NCBI GenBank assembly: GCA_017507855.1
Contig: JAFWAE010000009.1
Coordinates: 55,590-119,589, forward strand
Source of the DNA: Clostridia bacterium
Lineage (GTDB): Bacteria > Bacillota > Clostridia > Oscillospirales > RGIG5554
Reading direction: 5' to 3'
Length of the DNA: 64,000 nt
Shown here: one piece after another, positions 34,967 through 42,960 of the stretch
Position numbering within the stretch: position 1 is the first letter of the stretch
Layout: each line of letters starts with the position of its first letter
The notes under the pieces: model-generated
What the model saw: only the letters and a program-made list of their open reading frames with translations
The model's database searches: none
Told to the model about the DNA's origin: nothing
Translations under genes and position numbers: made by a program

Positions 34967-34995
34967 ATTGTAATACTTTTCGGCGATTTTTGCAA
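34967..34995 (-). promoter_or_regulatory. Sigma-A promoter of proC
   Basis: TTGCAA and TACAAT with a 17-base spacer on the minus strand. Confidence 0.75.
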
Positions 34996-35071
34996 GGGAA
35001 TTTAAAGCTTTTTTTCATTTTTGTGAATTATGACAATTAATTATGTAAACAGTTTTATGTAAACCTTTGAA

Positions 35072-35114
35072 ACAAAAACAACAGCCGAGGCACACAAGGT
35101 ATGCCCCAGCTGTT
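35072..35114 (-). terminator. Terminator after scfB
   Basis: Stem of about 13 bases, AACAGCTGGGGCA pairing with TGCCTCGGCTGTT with one wobble, followed on the minus strand by a T-rich tract. Confidence 0.88.
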
Positions 35115-35135
35115 CAAGCCCCAAGATATTGTGTT

Positions 35136-36494
35136 TTACTCGCTCAAAGCCGTTTGAATGGCAATGGCGCACTCTACCCTCTTCTTCTCCAATTCACAGG
35201 AAAGACGGTAGGTTTTTTTGATATTTTGACCAAAAGCGTAGTTGTTGGCACAGCATCCGCCGCTGCAATAATATTTGGCCCAGCATTGGCTGCATTCTTC
35301 CTTGGTAAAGACGTTGGCAGACACAAAGTCCTCGCACAAGCTACGGTCCAGCGTTTGCTCCATCACGTTGCCCAGTTTGAACGCCTCGTTGCCAACAAAC
35401 TGATGGCAGGGATAAATATCCCCCTCCGGTGTAACGGCAATATACTCTCCCCCGGCACCGCATCCCTTGATACGTTTATATACACAAGGGCCTTGCTGAA
35501 GGTCGATCATAAAGTGGAAGAAGTTATAGAATTTCCCTGCACGGCGGTCAGCAATGATCTGATCGGCCAGCCGGTCATATTCATCCTTAATGCGAGGCAG
35601 ATCCTCCTCGCCGATGCTGTACTCCCAACCCGCACCGCACACCACCGGTTCGATAGAGATCTGCTCAAAGCCCTGATCTACCATAAACCGTACGTCGGAA
35701 GCAAAATCCAGGTTGTTTTTGGTGAAGGTCCCGCGCACATAATAGTCCTTATCGCCGCGCTGTTCCACAAAGCGGCGGATCTTGGGCATGATGGTGTCAA
35801 AGCAACCCGTTCCGTCCACACGTTGGCGCATAAAATCGTTTACTTCTTTTCGCCCGTCCAAAGACAAGACCACGTTGTGCATTTCCTTATTCAGAAATTC
35901 CGTTACCTCGTCGTTAAGCAACATGGCGTTGGTGGTCAGGGTAAAGCGAAACTTTTTGTCCACCTTTTTCTCCAGTTCGCGCGCATAAGCTACCAGCATC
36001 TTAACGGTACCGAAGTTCATCAGCGGCTCGCCGCCGAAAAAGTCCACTTCCAAATTGCGTCTTTTTCCGGAATGGGCGACCAAAAAGTCAAAAGCAGCTT
36101 TACCGACCTCAAAGGGCATCAGCTTACGCCCGCATCCAAAATCCCCCGTAGAGGCAAAACAATAGCCGCAACGCAAATTGCAGTCATGGGCAATATTTAG
36201 GCAAAGAGCCTTGATCGGCACGTCCTCGGCTTTGGGCATAGCCTTTTGCAGATCGATATAATCGTCCTCGGAAAAAAGCTCGCCACGTTGATAAAGCTCG
36301 TATATATCCGCGTAAGAATCTAAGGCATCCTGGCTTTTACCGAACTTTTCTTCCAGCAATGCGGGATATTCCTCGCTTAAAGGGGCCTCCAGATATGCAA
36401 GCATATCGTAGCTCAAGGGATCAAAAATATGTACCGCGCCGGAATTAACGTCCAGCACGATATGCTGCTGCCCGTGCTTGTAGGCATGGATCAT
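35136..36494 (-). CDS. scfB: SCIFF peptide radical SAM maturase
   Basis: 452 residues. The N-terminal region is a peptide-binding domain, then the radical SAM motif CNLRCGYC near residue 104, and a C-terminal SPASM-type region with cysteines in CVYKRIKGCGAGG, YPCHQ and CSQCWAKYYCSGGCC for extra iron-sulfur clusters. The enzyme forms thioether links from cysteine sulfur to other residues of the SCIFF peptide encoded just upstream (ranthipeptide type). It is separated from scfA by a perfect hairpin and ends at a strong terminator. Confidence 0.95.
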   Translation of the reverse strand: MIHAYKHGQQHIVLDVNSGAVHIFDPLSYDMLAYLEAPLSEEYPALLEEKFGKSQDALDSYADIYELYQRGELFSEDDYIDLQKAMPKAEDVPIKALCLNIAHDCNLRCGYCFASTGDFGCGRKLMPFEVGKAAFDFLVAHSGKRRNLEVDFFGGEPLMNFGTVKMLVAYARELEKKVDKKFRFTLTTNAMLLNDEVTEFLNKEMHNVVLSLDGRKEVNDFMRQRVDGTGCFDTIMPKIRRFVEQRGDKDYYVRGTFTKNNLDFASDVRFMVDQGFEQISIEPVVCGAGWEYSIGEEDLPRIKDEYDRLADQIIADRRAGKFYNFFHFMIDLQQGPCVYKRIKGCGAGGEYIAVTPEGDIYPCHQFVGNEAFKLGNVMEQTLDRSLCEDFVSANVFTKEECSQCWAKYYCSGGCCANNYAFGQNIKKTYRLSCELEKKRVECAIAIQTALSE

Positions 36495-36517
36495 GGTGTG
36501 TCATCCTTTCAAAAGGA

Positions 36518-36543
36518 ACGAGGCAGCTTTCACCCTGCCTCGT
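36518..36543 (-). promoter_or_regulatory. Intercistronic hairpin between scfA and scfB
   Basis: Perfect 9-base stem ACGAGGCAG / CTGCCTCGT with an 8-base loop, located between the scfA stop and the scfB ribosome site. There is no long T run after it, so it is more likely to stabilise the scfA transcript or partly limit scfB expression than to stop transcription fully. Confidence 0.65.
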
Positions 36544-36571
36544 CCGTATGTGGTTTCTGCAAGCGGAAACC

Positions 36572-36709
36572 TTATTTTTCACATTTCTGGTTGGCCACCG
36601 TGCAAGAAGTTTTGCAAGCGGACTGGCAGGAGGTCTGGCATTCGCCGCAACCGCCCTTGCAGGCAGAAGCCTTCAGATTTGCAGTTTTAACCGTTTTGAT
36701 CTTTTTCAT
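36572..36709 (-). CDS. scfA: SCIFF ranthipeptide precursor
   Basis: 45 residues with cysteines at 17, 21, 24, 28, 32, 36 and 43. The segment CGECQTSCQSACKTSCTV is the nearly invariant SCIFF core (six cysteines in forty-five residues). This copy has a seventh cysteine at position 17. The ATG at 36709 follows AGAGGA, and a consensus promoter lies about 45 bases upstream. The product is modified by ScfB; its biological role, possibly signalling, is not settled. Confidence 0.95.
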   Translation of the reverse strand: MKKIKTVKTANLKASACKGGCGECQTSCQSACKTSCTVANQKCEK

Positions 36710-36752
36710 GATAGCATTCCTCTTTTTTATAGAATTCAGCATGGTTTGTCTT

Positions 36753-36781
36753 ATTATAGCATATTCGAAAACTTTATGCAA
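36753..36781 (-). promoter_or_regulatory. Sigma-A promoter of scfA-scfB
   Basis: TTGCAT and TATAAT with a 17-base spacer on the minus strand, just after the TIGR04086 stop. Confidence 0.85.
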
Positions 36782-36789
36782 TCCCTTTT

Positions 36790-37176
36790 TTAATATTTTC
36801 TCAAATTTACACCCAAAATCCCGCCTCCTGCCGCCAAAACCAATCCCACCAGGGATCCTGTCAGTGCCGCCGGCCAAACCAATTGCCCGCCATAGCAAAA
36901 AGCCCCGATAAGTAAAAGGACTGCGCCCAGCAGTATCCCTGCACCGGCTCCGCAAAGCAAGCCGCCCTTTCCGTGCAAGGCAGCGGCCAGAATCCCCGCC
37001 GTCAGGCTTCCCACTGCCCTGGATACCGTGGCAGCCGTTTGAAAGGCCCAAAGACCTGCGTTTGCCCCGACCAAGGCAAAGGACGAGGCCAGCATCACAG
37101 CAAAGCACACGGGTATCCCCAAAGCCGCTCCTTTGACCATCGCCACCAAAGTTCTGCCGTATTCTTTTTCGGACAT
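36790..37176 (-). CDS. TIGR04086 family membrane protein
   Basis: 128 residues with four hydrophobic helices rich in Gly and Ala (for example GILAAALHGKGGLLCGAGAG). This family commonly accompanies SCIFF genes in Clostridia and may help export or sense the peptide; that is inference from gene neighbourhood. The ATG at 37176 is chosen because GGAGGG lies 7 bases upstream. That ribosome site is buried in the 3-prime arm of a hairpin. Confidence 0.88.
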   Translation of the reverse strand: MSEKEYGRTLVAMVKGAALGIPVCFAVMLASSFALVGANAGLWAFQTAATVSRAVGSLTAGILAAALHGKGGLLCGAGAGILLGAVLLLIGAFCYGGQLVWPAALTGSLVGLVLAAGGGILGVNLRKY

Positions 37177-37179
37177 AAA

Positions 37180-37225
37180 AAATCCCTCCGCTTCTTGTGA
37201 CAATGTATGCCAAGCAGAGGGATTT
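37180..37225 (-). terminator. Hairpin that could terminate after yajC and hides the TIGR04086 ribosome site
   Basis: On the minus strand AAATCCCTC and GCTT pair with AAGC and GAGGGATTT, with one mismatch, an 18-base loop and a T run that ends at the ATG of the next gene. The GGAGGG ribosome site is inside the stem. Confidence 0.7.
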
Positions 37226-37238
37226 TATGCCTATAAAA

Positions 37239-37679
37239 TTACTGTTCCTTGGGTTCCTCAATATTGGGGGCGGGAGTATCGCTTTCCAGTTCCTCGTCAG
37301 ATTCCACGTGCACGATGGCCCATTTGAGGATGCGAAGCTGGGTGTGCTGAGCGCTGGTCTCGATGGTGACCACGTCGTCCTTCACCTTCACCACACGGCC
37401 CAAAATGCCGCTGGAGGTAGTGATCTCGTCGTTAATGCGCAGATTGTTCAGCATTTCCTCTTTTTTCTTCTGTTGCTTCTTGTTTTGACGGGAAGGCAGC
37501 CAGAAAAGCAACACGATCACAAGGACCCACACAACCAGCAGGATCCAGGTGCTGCCGCTTCCGGGAGTAGCACCCGTTCCGTCCGTAGTCGCTTCGCCCT
37601 CAGCAAAAGCAGGCACGGTGAAAATCGCCAGCATCAGCATAACGGCCATGATGCAGCTCAAGATCTTTCTCAGTTTCAT
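37239..37679 (-). CDS. yajC: Preprotein translocase subunit YajC
   Basis: 146 residues. An N-terminal signal-like helix (about 7-26) and a second helix (about 44-62), ending FWLPSRQNKKQQKKKEEML, are followed by the conserved YajC core LRINDEITTSSGILGRVVKVKDD. It associates with SecDF in the membrane. The predicted signal peptide before the normal YajC helix makes it longer than the roughly 90-110 residues of many homologues. It has its own promoter. Confidence 0.93.
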   Translation of the reverse strand: MKLRKILSCIMAVMLMLAIFTVPAFAEGEATTDGTGATPGSGSTWILLVVWVLVIVLLFWLPSRQNKKQQKKKEEMLNNLRINDEITTSSGILGRVVKVKDDVVTIETSAQHTQLRILKWAIVHVESDEELESDTPAPNIEEPKEQ

Positions 37680-37717
37680 AACGTTTAAACCTCCGTGTTT
37701 TCATGCCATTTTTTATT

Positions 37718-37746
37718 ATTATACCCATTCCTTGCCAAAAAAGCAA
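37718..37746 (-). promoter_or_regulatory. Sigma-A promoter of yajC
   Basis: TTGCTT and TATAAT with a 17-base spacer on the minus strand; the -35 overlaps the short terminator of the preceding gene. Confidence 0.8.
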
Positions 37747-37757
37747 GTGTTTTTGCT
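37736..37757 (-). terminator. Short terminator after the DUF3794 gene
   Basis: Five-base stem AGCAA / TTGCT with a 6-base loop, followed by six T residues on the minus strand. Confidence 0.6.
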
Positions 37758-37759
37758 AT

Positions 37760-39238
37760 TTATTTTAAAACGGGCACAAAAAGCACACGATGCGTTCCCT
37801 CGTTTTCCAGCGGACCGTTGGCTCGTCTCACCGCTTCGGGAGAGGTGCGGTAGCGCTTGGCCACCTCCCAAAGGCTGTCTTCCCCGTTCATGTAATACAG
37901 ATAGGCCTGGCACTCGCAAGGAGCCGGAGCCTCCCCGTTTTTCTCTACCGAAACTACGGTTTCCACGTCACGAACCTCGTTGAGCTGAACTCCAACGCCA
38001 ACGTTCACCTCATAACCGCTTTCCGTAAAGCTCACACGTTGTACCACCGCTTCACAATCCAGGCGAACCTCCTCCCCAAGGTTGGCCGTTTCGGGATAAA
38101 CGGAAAACTCTGTGATCTGTTTTTCAATCGCGTAATTTCCTTCAACGTCCCGATAGATTAGCTCCGCTTCAACGCTTCCGCAAATTACAAGCCTTTGTTG
38201 TTCGATATGTGCATCGCTGATCAAAGCATCTGCTTTGGCAAAAATAATCTCCCTACCTGGCTCCGCCTCCGCTTTTACGCTTGTTTCAACAGTTTGAATG
38301 GGAGCCACTCCACATACGGAAAGGGGCATTTTTTCCATATTCAGCTGGCTGTCAGTCGCATAGGCATCGGTAACCAGCGTAAGTTCAACATTGCGGCAAG
38401 CACGGGCATAGGCCTCGATCTCCAATGCTGCCGCCAAACTTCTGGCTGCCTTTTCTCCCTCGGTGCTGACGCTGACCTTTAAAGACGTAATATCCATAGA
38501 AGCGTATACACAGCAAGATTCTTCCGCCCCCTCCAGCTCTACAATCTGGTTAAAAGGCACTTCTTTCTCCAAATGTCTGCACGCCCCGTTTTCATCTGCA
38601 TACAGCAAATGAACCTGAGCCACGCCGCGCAAAACAGCTTTTTCCGAGATCATTCTGGTTTCCTGAACCCAAACGGAAGCATCTGCCGCCAGCACCTCTT
38701 CGATATCAGCCTCCGCTTCACCGATCTCCATTTCCTCCACCAGCTTAAAGCTTCGGGTATTGGCCGCGCACACGCGCATGCCGTTGACCTTTTCGGCCTT
38801 TAAAAACAAGGACGGCTGTTCTACCGGAGAAATGACGATTTTATTTTCATACCCCTTCACCTCCAAAATCAGCGAAGCCGTTACAGCCATTTTTCTGGCT
38901 TGTAAAAGGCGACCGGACGCTTCCTGTACACGGGCCGTCACGGTAAAGCCGGAAGGGATCCTGTCCACGGGAAAGCTGTGGGAAAACTCCTGACCATGGA
39001 TCAGACTTCGAAGCCGCCCTTCCCCTTCTGAATAAAACAGCTCTGTAAAAATGCAAACTCCCTCCACCGTGATCTTCCCGGGCTCGATACGCCGTTCCTT
39101 GATACGAACCGCGGCCTGGGTGCCGACCAAGGCCTGAAGATCAGGGCAATAGTCCGGCAACACCGGCTCTGCCCGGATCACGACGGTATCCGTCATATCA
39201 AAACTCCACTGGCTAATGGCCGTTTCCGTTCCGTTCAT
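37760..39238 (-). CDS. DUF3794 / SPOCS-domain protein with C-terminal LysM domain
   Basis: 492 residues. Repeated SPOCS (DUF3794) modules occupy most of the protein, for example VLPDYCPDLQALVGTQA near the N-terminus and a second related region in the latter half; the last 50 residues (SLWEVAKRYRTSPEAVRRANG) form a LysM domain that could bind peptidoglycan. Such proteins belong to the spore coat or cortex surface in Clostridia. The ATG at 39238 follows GGAGGA. It is the last gene of the spoIVA operon, consistent with sporulation. Confidence 0.9.
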   Translation of the reverse strand: MNGTETAISQWSFDMTDTVVIRAEPVLPDYCPDLQALVGTQAAVRIKERRIEPGKITVEGVCIFTELFYSEGEGRLRSLIHGQEFSHSFPVDRIPSGFTVTARVQEASGRLLQARKMAVTASLILEVKGYENKIVISPVEQPSLFLKAEKVNGMRVCAANTRSFKLVEEMEIGEAEADIEEVLAADASVWVQETRMISEKAVLRGVAQVHLLYADENGACRHLEKEVPFNQIVELEGAEESCCVYASMDITSLKVSVSTEGEKAARSLAAALEIEAYARACRNVELTLVTDAYATDSQLNMEKMPLSVCGVAPIQTVETSVKAEAEPGREIIFAKADALISDAHIEQQRLVICGSVEAELIYRDVEGNYAIEKQITEFSVYPETANLGEEVRLDCEAVVQRVSFTESGYEVNVGVGVQLNEVRDVETVVSVEKNGEAPAPCECQAYLYYMNGEDSLWEVAKRYRTSPEAVRRANGPLENEGTHRVLFVPVLK

Positions 39239-39257
39239 ACTCTGTATTCCTCCGATT

Positions 39258-39425
39258 TCATGATTTGTTTTCAGCATAGCGCCGGATCACGGCTGCTCCC
39301 GCGAAATAAGCCGCCATGACCAGTAGCGAGAAATTGTACTGTGTGACCGCCGCAACGGTAACTCCCACCATTCCCAACAAAACACAGGAAACAGCGTTTG
39401 CGACCCGAAGGACTCGCTCCGTCAA
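39258..39425 (-). CDS. Small two-helix membrane protein, 55 residues
   Basis: A TTG at 39425, two bases after the M50 gene stop, opens a 55-codon frame ending TGA at 39258, 19 bases before the DUF3794 gene. The product has two hydrophobic segments (about 8-27 and 32-47) and basic ends (TERVLR, RRYAENK). The ribosome site is weak (AGGTAA), so expression would depend on coupling to the upstream gene. The frame exactly fills the space between two operon genes, which supports it. Family unknown. Confidence 0.55.
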   Translation of the reverse strand: MTERVLRVANAVSCVLLGMVGVTVAAVTQYNFSLLVMAAYFAGAAVIRRYAENKS

Positions 39426-39427
39426 CG

Positions 39428-39985
39428 TTAAATTACCTGCAGTAAAAGAAGAGCTTCCAACGCCCCTCCCCCATCTGTCCCGCGGACAGGCAACAAATTC
39501 ACCGTTGCCAAGGCCAGGTTACAGAAAATAAAAAACGGCGCAAAAAAAGGGCGGTGAAGCAGTGCGTAGATCCACAGGGCCGTCATAGCCGCCAGGCAAT
39601 TGGCCGACGGACCCGACAAATGGATCCAAAGTTCCTCCCAATACGAGCAAAGGGGCGGCGTTTTTCTGACCAAGGTAACCCCACAGGGATCCACGCGTAT
39701 TTCCTCCACTCGGCCGCCTGCTTGGCGGATGGCCGTATAATGCCCAGCCTCGTGGATCAAAGCCGTCAAGGGGATCATCAGCGAAAAAACCGACGCGTCC
39801 ACCGCAAGGGCCACTGTCATTGCTAAAAGAAGCAAGGGGCTGAAGCGCCATTTCCCCCATTTAACCTCAATAAAATTGTTGAGGATCGATCTGTTTGCCT
39901 TGGTAACGCACCTCGAAATGCAGGTGGTTGCCCGTTGACCAGCCGGTGGTGCCCACCAAAGCCACCGTTTCCCCTTTTCCGACAC
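39428..39985 (-). CDS. M50-family membrane metalloprotease (SpoIVFB-like)
   Basis: Intramembrane zinc protease with HEAGHYTA (HExxH) and the second-site motif NLLPVRGTDGG, and about four helices. SpoIVFB-type enzymes cleave pro-sigma factors during sporulation. The annotated GTG at 39985 has a strong AAGGAGG site 9 bases upstream but lies 119 bases inside the M23 gene in another frame, adding 38 polar residues. A start nearer the M23 stop, such as ATT at 39871, would give 147 residues but lacks a ribosome site. The start is therefore uncertain; the enzyme family is clear. Confidence 0.85.
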   Translation of the reverse strand: MSEKGKRWLWWAPPAGQRATTCISRCVTKANRSILNNFIEVKWGKWRFSPLLLLAMTVALAVDASVFSLMIPLTALIHEAGHYTAIRQAGGRVEEIRVDPCGVTLVRKTPPLCSYWEELWIHLSGPSANCLAAMTALWIYALLHRPFFAPFFIFCNLALATVNLLPVRGTDGGGALEALLLLQVI

Positions 39986-40721
39986 GTTCCCCCTCCTCCT
40001 TGATCAGTTTACGGCAGTGACCGTAAAAGGTATAAAAGGAATCGCCGTGCTTAATGATCATATAATTTCCGTATACGTCGTTATATCCCGTTTCGTACAC
40101 CTGTCCCGCGGCCGCACTGACAATATCGCTTCCGCCCGATGCCGCAATATCGATACCCGTATGGAACGATCTCTTTTTGGTCAAGGGGTGAATTCGATAT
40201 CCAAACGGGGAAGAAACAGGACCCTTGGCAGGCCATGCCAAAGCGCCGTACACAGGCTTTTCCGTTTCTTCAAAGGACACCAGCATAGACGGCTCAAAGG
40301 GGCTTACCTCAAAGGGCATGTCGGAGGAGGAAAGTTGAGAAAAAGTCGGTACGTCCTTCTGGGACGTCACGTCCAAAAACACCCAGCTTTGGTTGGTGGT
40401 AGCAACACGCTCCTCCTCCCCCGTCTGCCCTTTTTCTTTTTCTCCGTTGAAGACCGGCGTAGCTTGCTCGGCATCCGCAAGCCCTTCCTCCCCGTCCTGT
40501 TCTCCTGTCATCAGCCGCTCCAGGGCACGGTTTAGATCCTCCAGTGTTAAATGCCGTTCCATCTGCCCCTGATATCCTTGTGAAAAGGTAGGATACGCCT
40601 GTGGGGCGGCCACTTTCAAAAGCATCACAGCTGCCAATACAGCCACGCAAAGCCCCGCTTGCATCATAAACACGGCAGAAGATCTTTGGACTCTCACTCG
40701 TCGTTTTATGGATTTTCTCAT
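39867..40721 (-). CDS. M23-family peptidase domain protein (SpoIVFA/SpoIIQ-like)
   Basis: 284 residues with an N-terminal membrane helix (about 17-37) and an outer LytM/M23 domain. The domain has the zinc motif HTGIDIAA and NHLHFEV, so it may be an active endopeptidase, unlike some SpoIIQ proteins that lost a ligand. Paired with an M50 protease and spoIVA, it fits the SpoIVFA-SpoIVFB arrangement that controls the mother-cell program. The ATG at 40721 follows AAAGGAG. Confidence 0.9.
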   Translation of the reverse strand: MRKSIKRRVRVQRSSAVFMMQAGLCVAVLAAVMLLKVAAPQAYPTFSQGYQGQMERHLTLEDLNRALERLMTGEQDGEEGLADAEQATPVFNGEKEKGQTGEEERVATTNQSWVFLDVTSQKDVPTFSQLSSSDMPFEVSPFEPSMLVSFEETEKPVYGALAWPAKGPVSSPFGYRIHPLTKKRSFHTGIDIAASGGSDIVSAAAGQVYETGYNDVYGNYMIIKHGDSFYTFYGHCRKLIKEEGERVGKGETVALVGTTGWSTGNHLHFEVRYQGKQIDPQQFY

Positions 40722-40744
40722 TCCGTGCTCCTTTCTGCCTGCGC

Positions 40745-42220
40745 TTAAAGAATAATACAAAGCAAGCCGTTGCTTCCTTCGTTGATGATCTTTTCCAGGG
40801 TGTCCGCCAATTTTCTTCTGGCATCCTCGGGCATGTGGTTCAGCTTGGTATTCAGTCCTTCGCTGACAAGCTCATGTAAGGATTTTCCAAAAATATTGCT
40901 TTCCCAAATTTTTTGAGGATCTTCTTCAAACTCATCCAGCAGGAAGCGGATGAGATCCTCAGACTGTTTTTCCGTGCCTACAATGGGAGATACCTCAGTT
41001 TGAATATTGGCGCGGATCAAATGCACAGAAGGAGCAGAGGCTCTCAAGCGGACCCCATAGGCCCCGTTTTGCTGCATGATCTGGGGTTCTTCCAAGCTCA
41101 GTTCCTCAATGGAAGGAGACACGATGCCGTATCCGCTTTCATCCAGCATTTCCATGGCTTCCGCGATGCGGCCGTATTTTTCCTTCATTTCGGCCATTTC
41201 TTTCATATTCCGCATCAAGTCTGCCTCGTCGCGGATCTCCAGGCCGGTCACCTCTCCCAAAAGCTGATAATACATTCCGGAAGGAGCTTCAACCCTGACC
41301 ACAGCACAGCCGCTACCAAGCTCTACCCGCTCTACGCTCAACGAAACGGGTACTTCTTCTTCCTCCTGCTCAAAGGCCGCAGACACGTCGCCGATCCTGT
41401 GGATCCGCTCTCCGCAAGTTTTCAAGGTCTCGGTGACCTGACGGCGATACCAATGCTCCTCCCCTAAAGCCCAAAACCAGCACGGAAGCTTAAAGCCGAT
41501 CTCCCTCACGGGAAATTCGTACAGGATCGCCCGGAGCACACAGGCAATATCCTCGCTCTCCAAGCCACGGCAATCCAGGGGCAAAACGGCTACCCCGTAT
41601 TTTTCCTTCAGCTGTGCTGCCAAGGCGCAGGCCTTTTCACCGTGGGGATCGGCTGAATTGACCACCACGGCAAAGGGCTTGCCGATCTTCTTCAGTTCTT
41701 CCACCACCCGTTCTTCCGCGCCTTCAAACTCCTGCCGCGGGATCTCTCCAAAGCTTCCGTCAGTAGTGATGACCACACCGATGGTAGCGTGCTCGTTGAT
41801 CACCTTCCGCGTGCCGATTTCGGCCGCCTGCTCAAAGGGAAGTTCGTTTTCCGACCATGGTGTGCGCACCATACGGGGCATTTCGTTTTCCATGACTCCA
41901 TAAGCCGCAGGGATCACGTAGCCCACGCAGTCGATCATCCGCACGTTCAAGCGGGCATGCCGATCCACCAAAATTTCCACCGCTTCCTCGGGAATAAACT
42001 TCGGCTCGGTAGTCATGATGGTTTTCCCCGCCGCACTTTGCGGCAGCTCATCCTGCGCACGGTCACGGGTGTAGGGGCTTTCAATGTTTGGCAGCACCAG
42101 TTTTTCCATAAAACGCTTGATAAAGGTTGATTTTCCCACCCGAACGGGTCCCACAACGCCAATGTAAATGTCCCCGTCCGTTCTGTTTGCGATGTCGCGG
42201 TAGACCGCCATTTCGTCCAT
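40745..42220 (-). CDS. spoIVA: Stage IV sporulation protein A
   Basis: 491 residues. The ATPase domain begins MDEMAVYRDIANRTDGDIYIG-type sequence with the Walker A GPVRVGKST, and the C-terminus ends in hydrophobic residues (NGLLCIIL) used for attachment through SpoVM in Bacillus. It polymerises on the forespore and forms the base of the spore coat. The ATG at 42220 follows GGGAGG. It is the first gene of the sporulation operon and proof that the lineage is spore-forming. Confidence 0.97.
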   Translation of the reverse strand: MDEMAVYRDIANRTDGDIYIGVVGPVRVGKSTFIKRFMEKLVLPNIESPYTRDRAQDELPQSAAGKTIMTTEPKFIPEEAVEILVDRHARLNVRMIDCVGYVIPAAYGVMENEMPRMVRTPWSENELPFEQAAEIGTRKVINEHATIGVVITTDGSFGEIPRQEFEGAEERVVEELKKIGKPFAVVVNSADPHGEKACALAAQLKEKYGVAVLPLDCRGLESEDIACVLRAILYEFPVREIGFKLPCWFWALGEEHWYRRQVTETLKTCGERIHRIGDVSAAFEQEEEEVPVSLSVERVELGSGCAVVRVEAPSGMYYQLLGEVTGLEIRDEADLMRNMKEMAEMKEKYGRIAEAMEMLDESGYGIVSPSIEELSLEEPQIMQQNGAYGVRLRASAPSVHLIRANIQTEVSPIVGTEKQSEDLIRFLLDEFEEDPQKIWESNIFGKSLHELVSEGLNTKLNHMPEDARRKLADTLEKIINEGSNGLLCIIL

Positions 42221-42273
42221 GCAAGAACCTCCCAGCCGATGGCAATATTTCCATCGGGTATTTTGAATGGTAA

Positions 42274-42302
42274 TATATATGAATGAGGTCGTCAATTATG
42301 CC
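42274..42302 (-). promoter_or_regulatory. Possible sigma-E promoter of spoIVA
   Basis: GGCATAAT and CATATATA with 13 bases between them on the minus strand, resembling the mother-cell sigma-E pattern expected for spoIVA. The match is approximate. Confidence 0.5.
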
Positions 42303-42313
42303 CCTAAAAAAGG

Positions 42314-42348
42314 AAAAAGTCCTTCGGTTTTTCACCGAAGGACTTTTT
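42314..42348 (-). terminator. Terminator after the lipoprotein gene
   Basis: Fifteen-base perfect stem, AAAAAGTCCTTCGGT with its complement, and a 5-base loop. It ends the ECF sigma operon before spoIVA. Confidence 0.92.
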
Positions 42349-42376
42349 ATTCGGAATAAGTAAGACGAATAAGCTT

Positions 42377-42931
42377 TTACTCGATAACTTCCTCGAACAG
42401 GACCTTGCTGCCCAGGCAGTTTTCCAGAGCAGTGTTCTTAAACACCTCAACCAGTTCGCCGTTGCCGTAGAAGGAGACCAGGTATTCGCCGCCCACAGAC
42501 ATCACGATTAGCTTTTCGGGGAAGCCGCACATCCACTGGGTGCTCAGCACGGAGTCCTTCACAGCGGCGGCAATGCTCTGCATTTCGCTTGCATTGCTCA
42601 GCTTAAAGGCGCCGCAGGTAAAGGTATTCAGGTTCATGGCGTGGAACAGACCGGCAACTTCCGTGATCTGAGCCACCTTATCCTCGGGGAAACCGAAGTA
42701 GTTCTTCAAAGCGGAGGCCTCGGTGTAATTGTAGGCACCGGGAGCGTTATCAACGGGATGTTCGAGATCGCCGCCCATAGCAAAGAACTTGTAGTCCTCG
42801 GGCATGGCGTTCCAAACAGCCTCCAGGGCCTTCACAGAAGTGTCGAACTTCTGAACTTCTTCGCCGCCGGAGCAGGCGGTCATGGCCAGCAGCATCAGCA
42901 TAGCCAGGGCAATTGCGAGAATCTTTTTCAT
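42377..42931 (-). CDS. Uncharacterised lipoprotein, 184 residues
   Basis: A lipoprotein signal peptide ends LLAMTAC, placing the mature protein on the cell surface with Cys20 lipidated. The mature part is about 165 residues, mixed alpha/beta in appearance, with no motif I recognise; two later cysteines occur in TCGAFK and WMCGFP. It follows the anti-sigma gene by 29 bases and ends at a strong terminator, so it is probably part of the ECF sigma regulon. Confidence 0.85.
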   Translation of the reverse strand: MKKILAIALAMLMLLAMTACSGGEEVQKFDTSVKALEAVWNAMPEDYKFFAMGGDLEHPVDNAPGAYNYTEASALKNYFGFPEDKVAQITEVAGLFHAMNLNTFTCGAFKLSNASEMQSIAAAVKDSVLSTQWMCGFPEKLIVMSVGGEYLVSFYGNGELVEVFKNTALENCLGSKVLFEEVIE

Positions 42932-42960
42932 GGTGGTAGTTCCTTTCGTTTTTTGTTTTT

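Noticed and set aside
39428..40721. Frameshifted single M23-M50 gene
   Set aside because: Both domains are complete with their own motifs and membrane helices; separate genes for a SpoIVFA-like and a SpoIVFB-like protein are normal.
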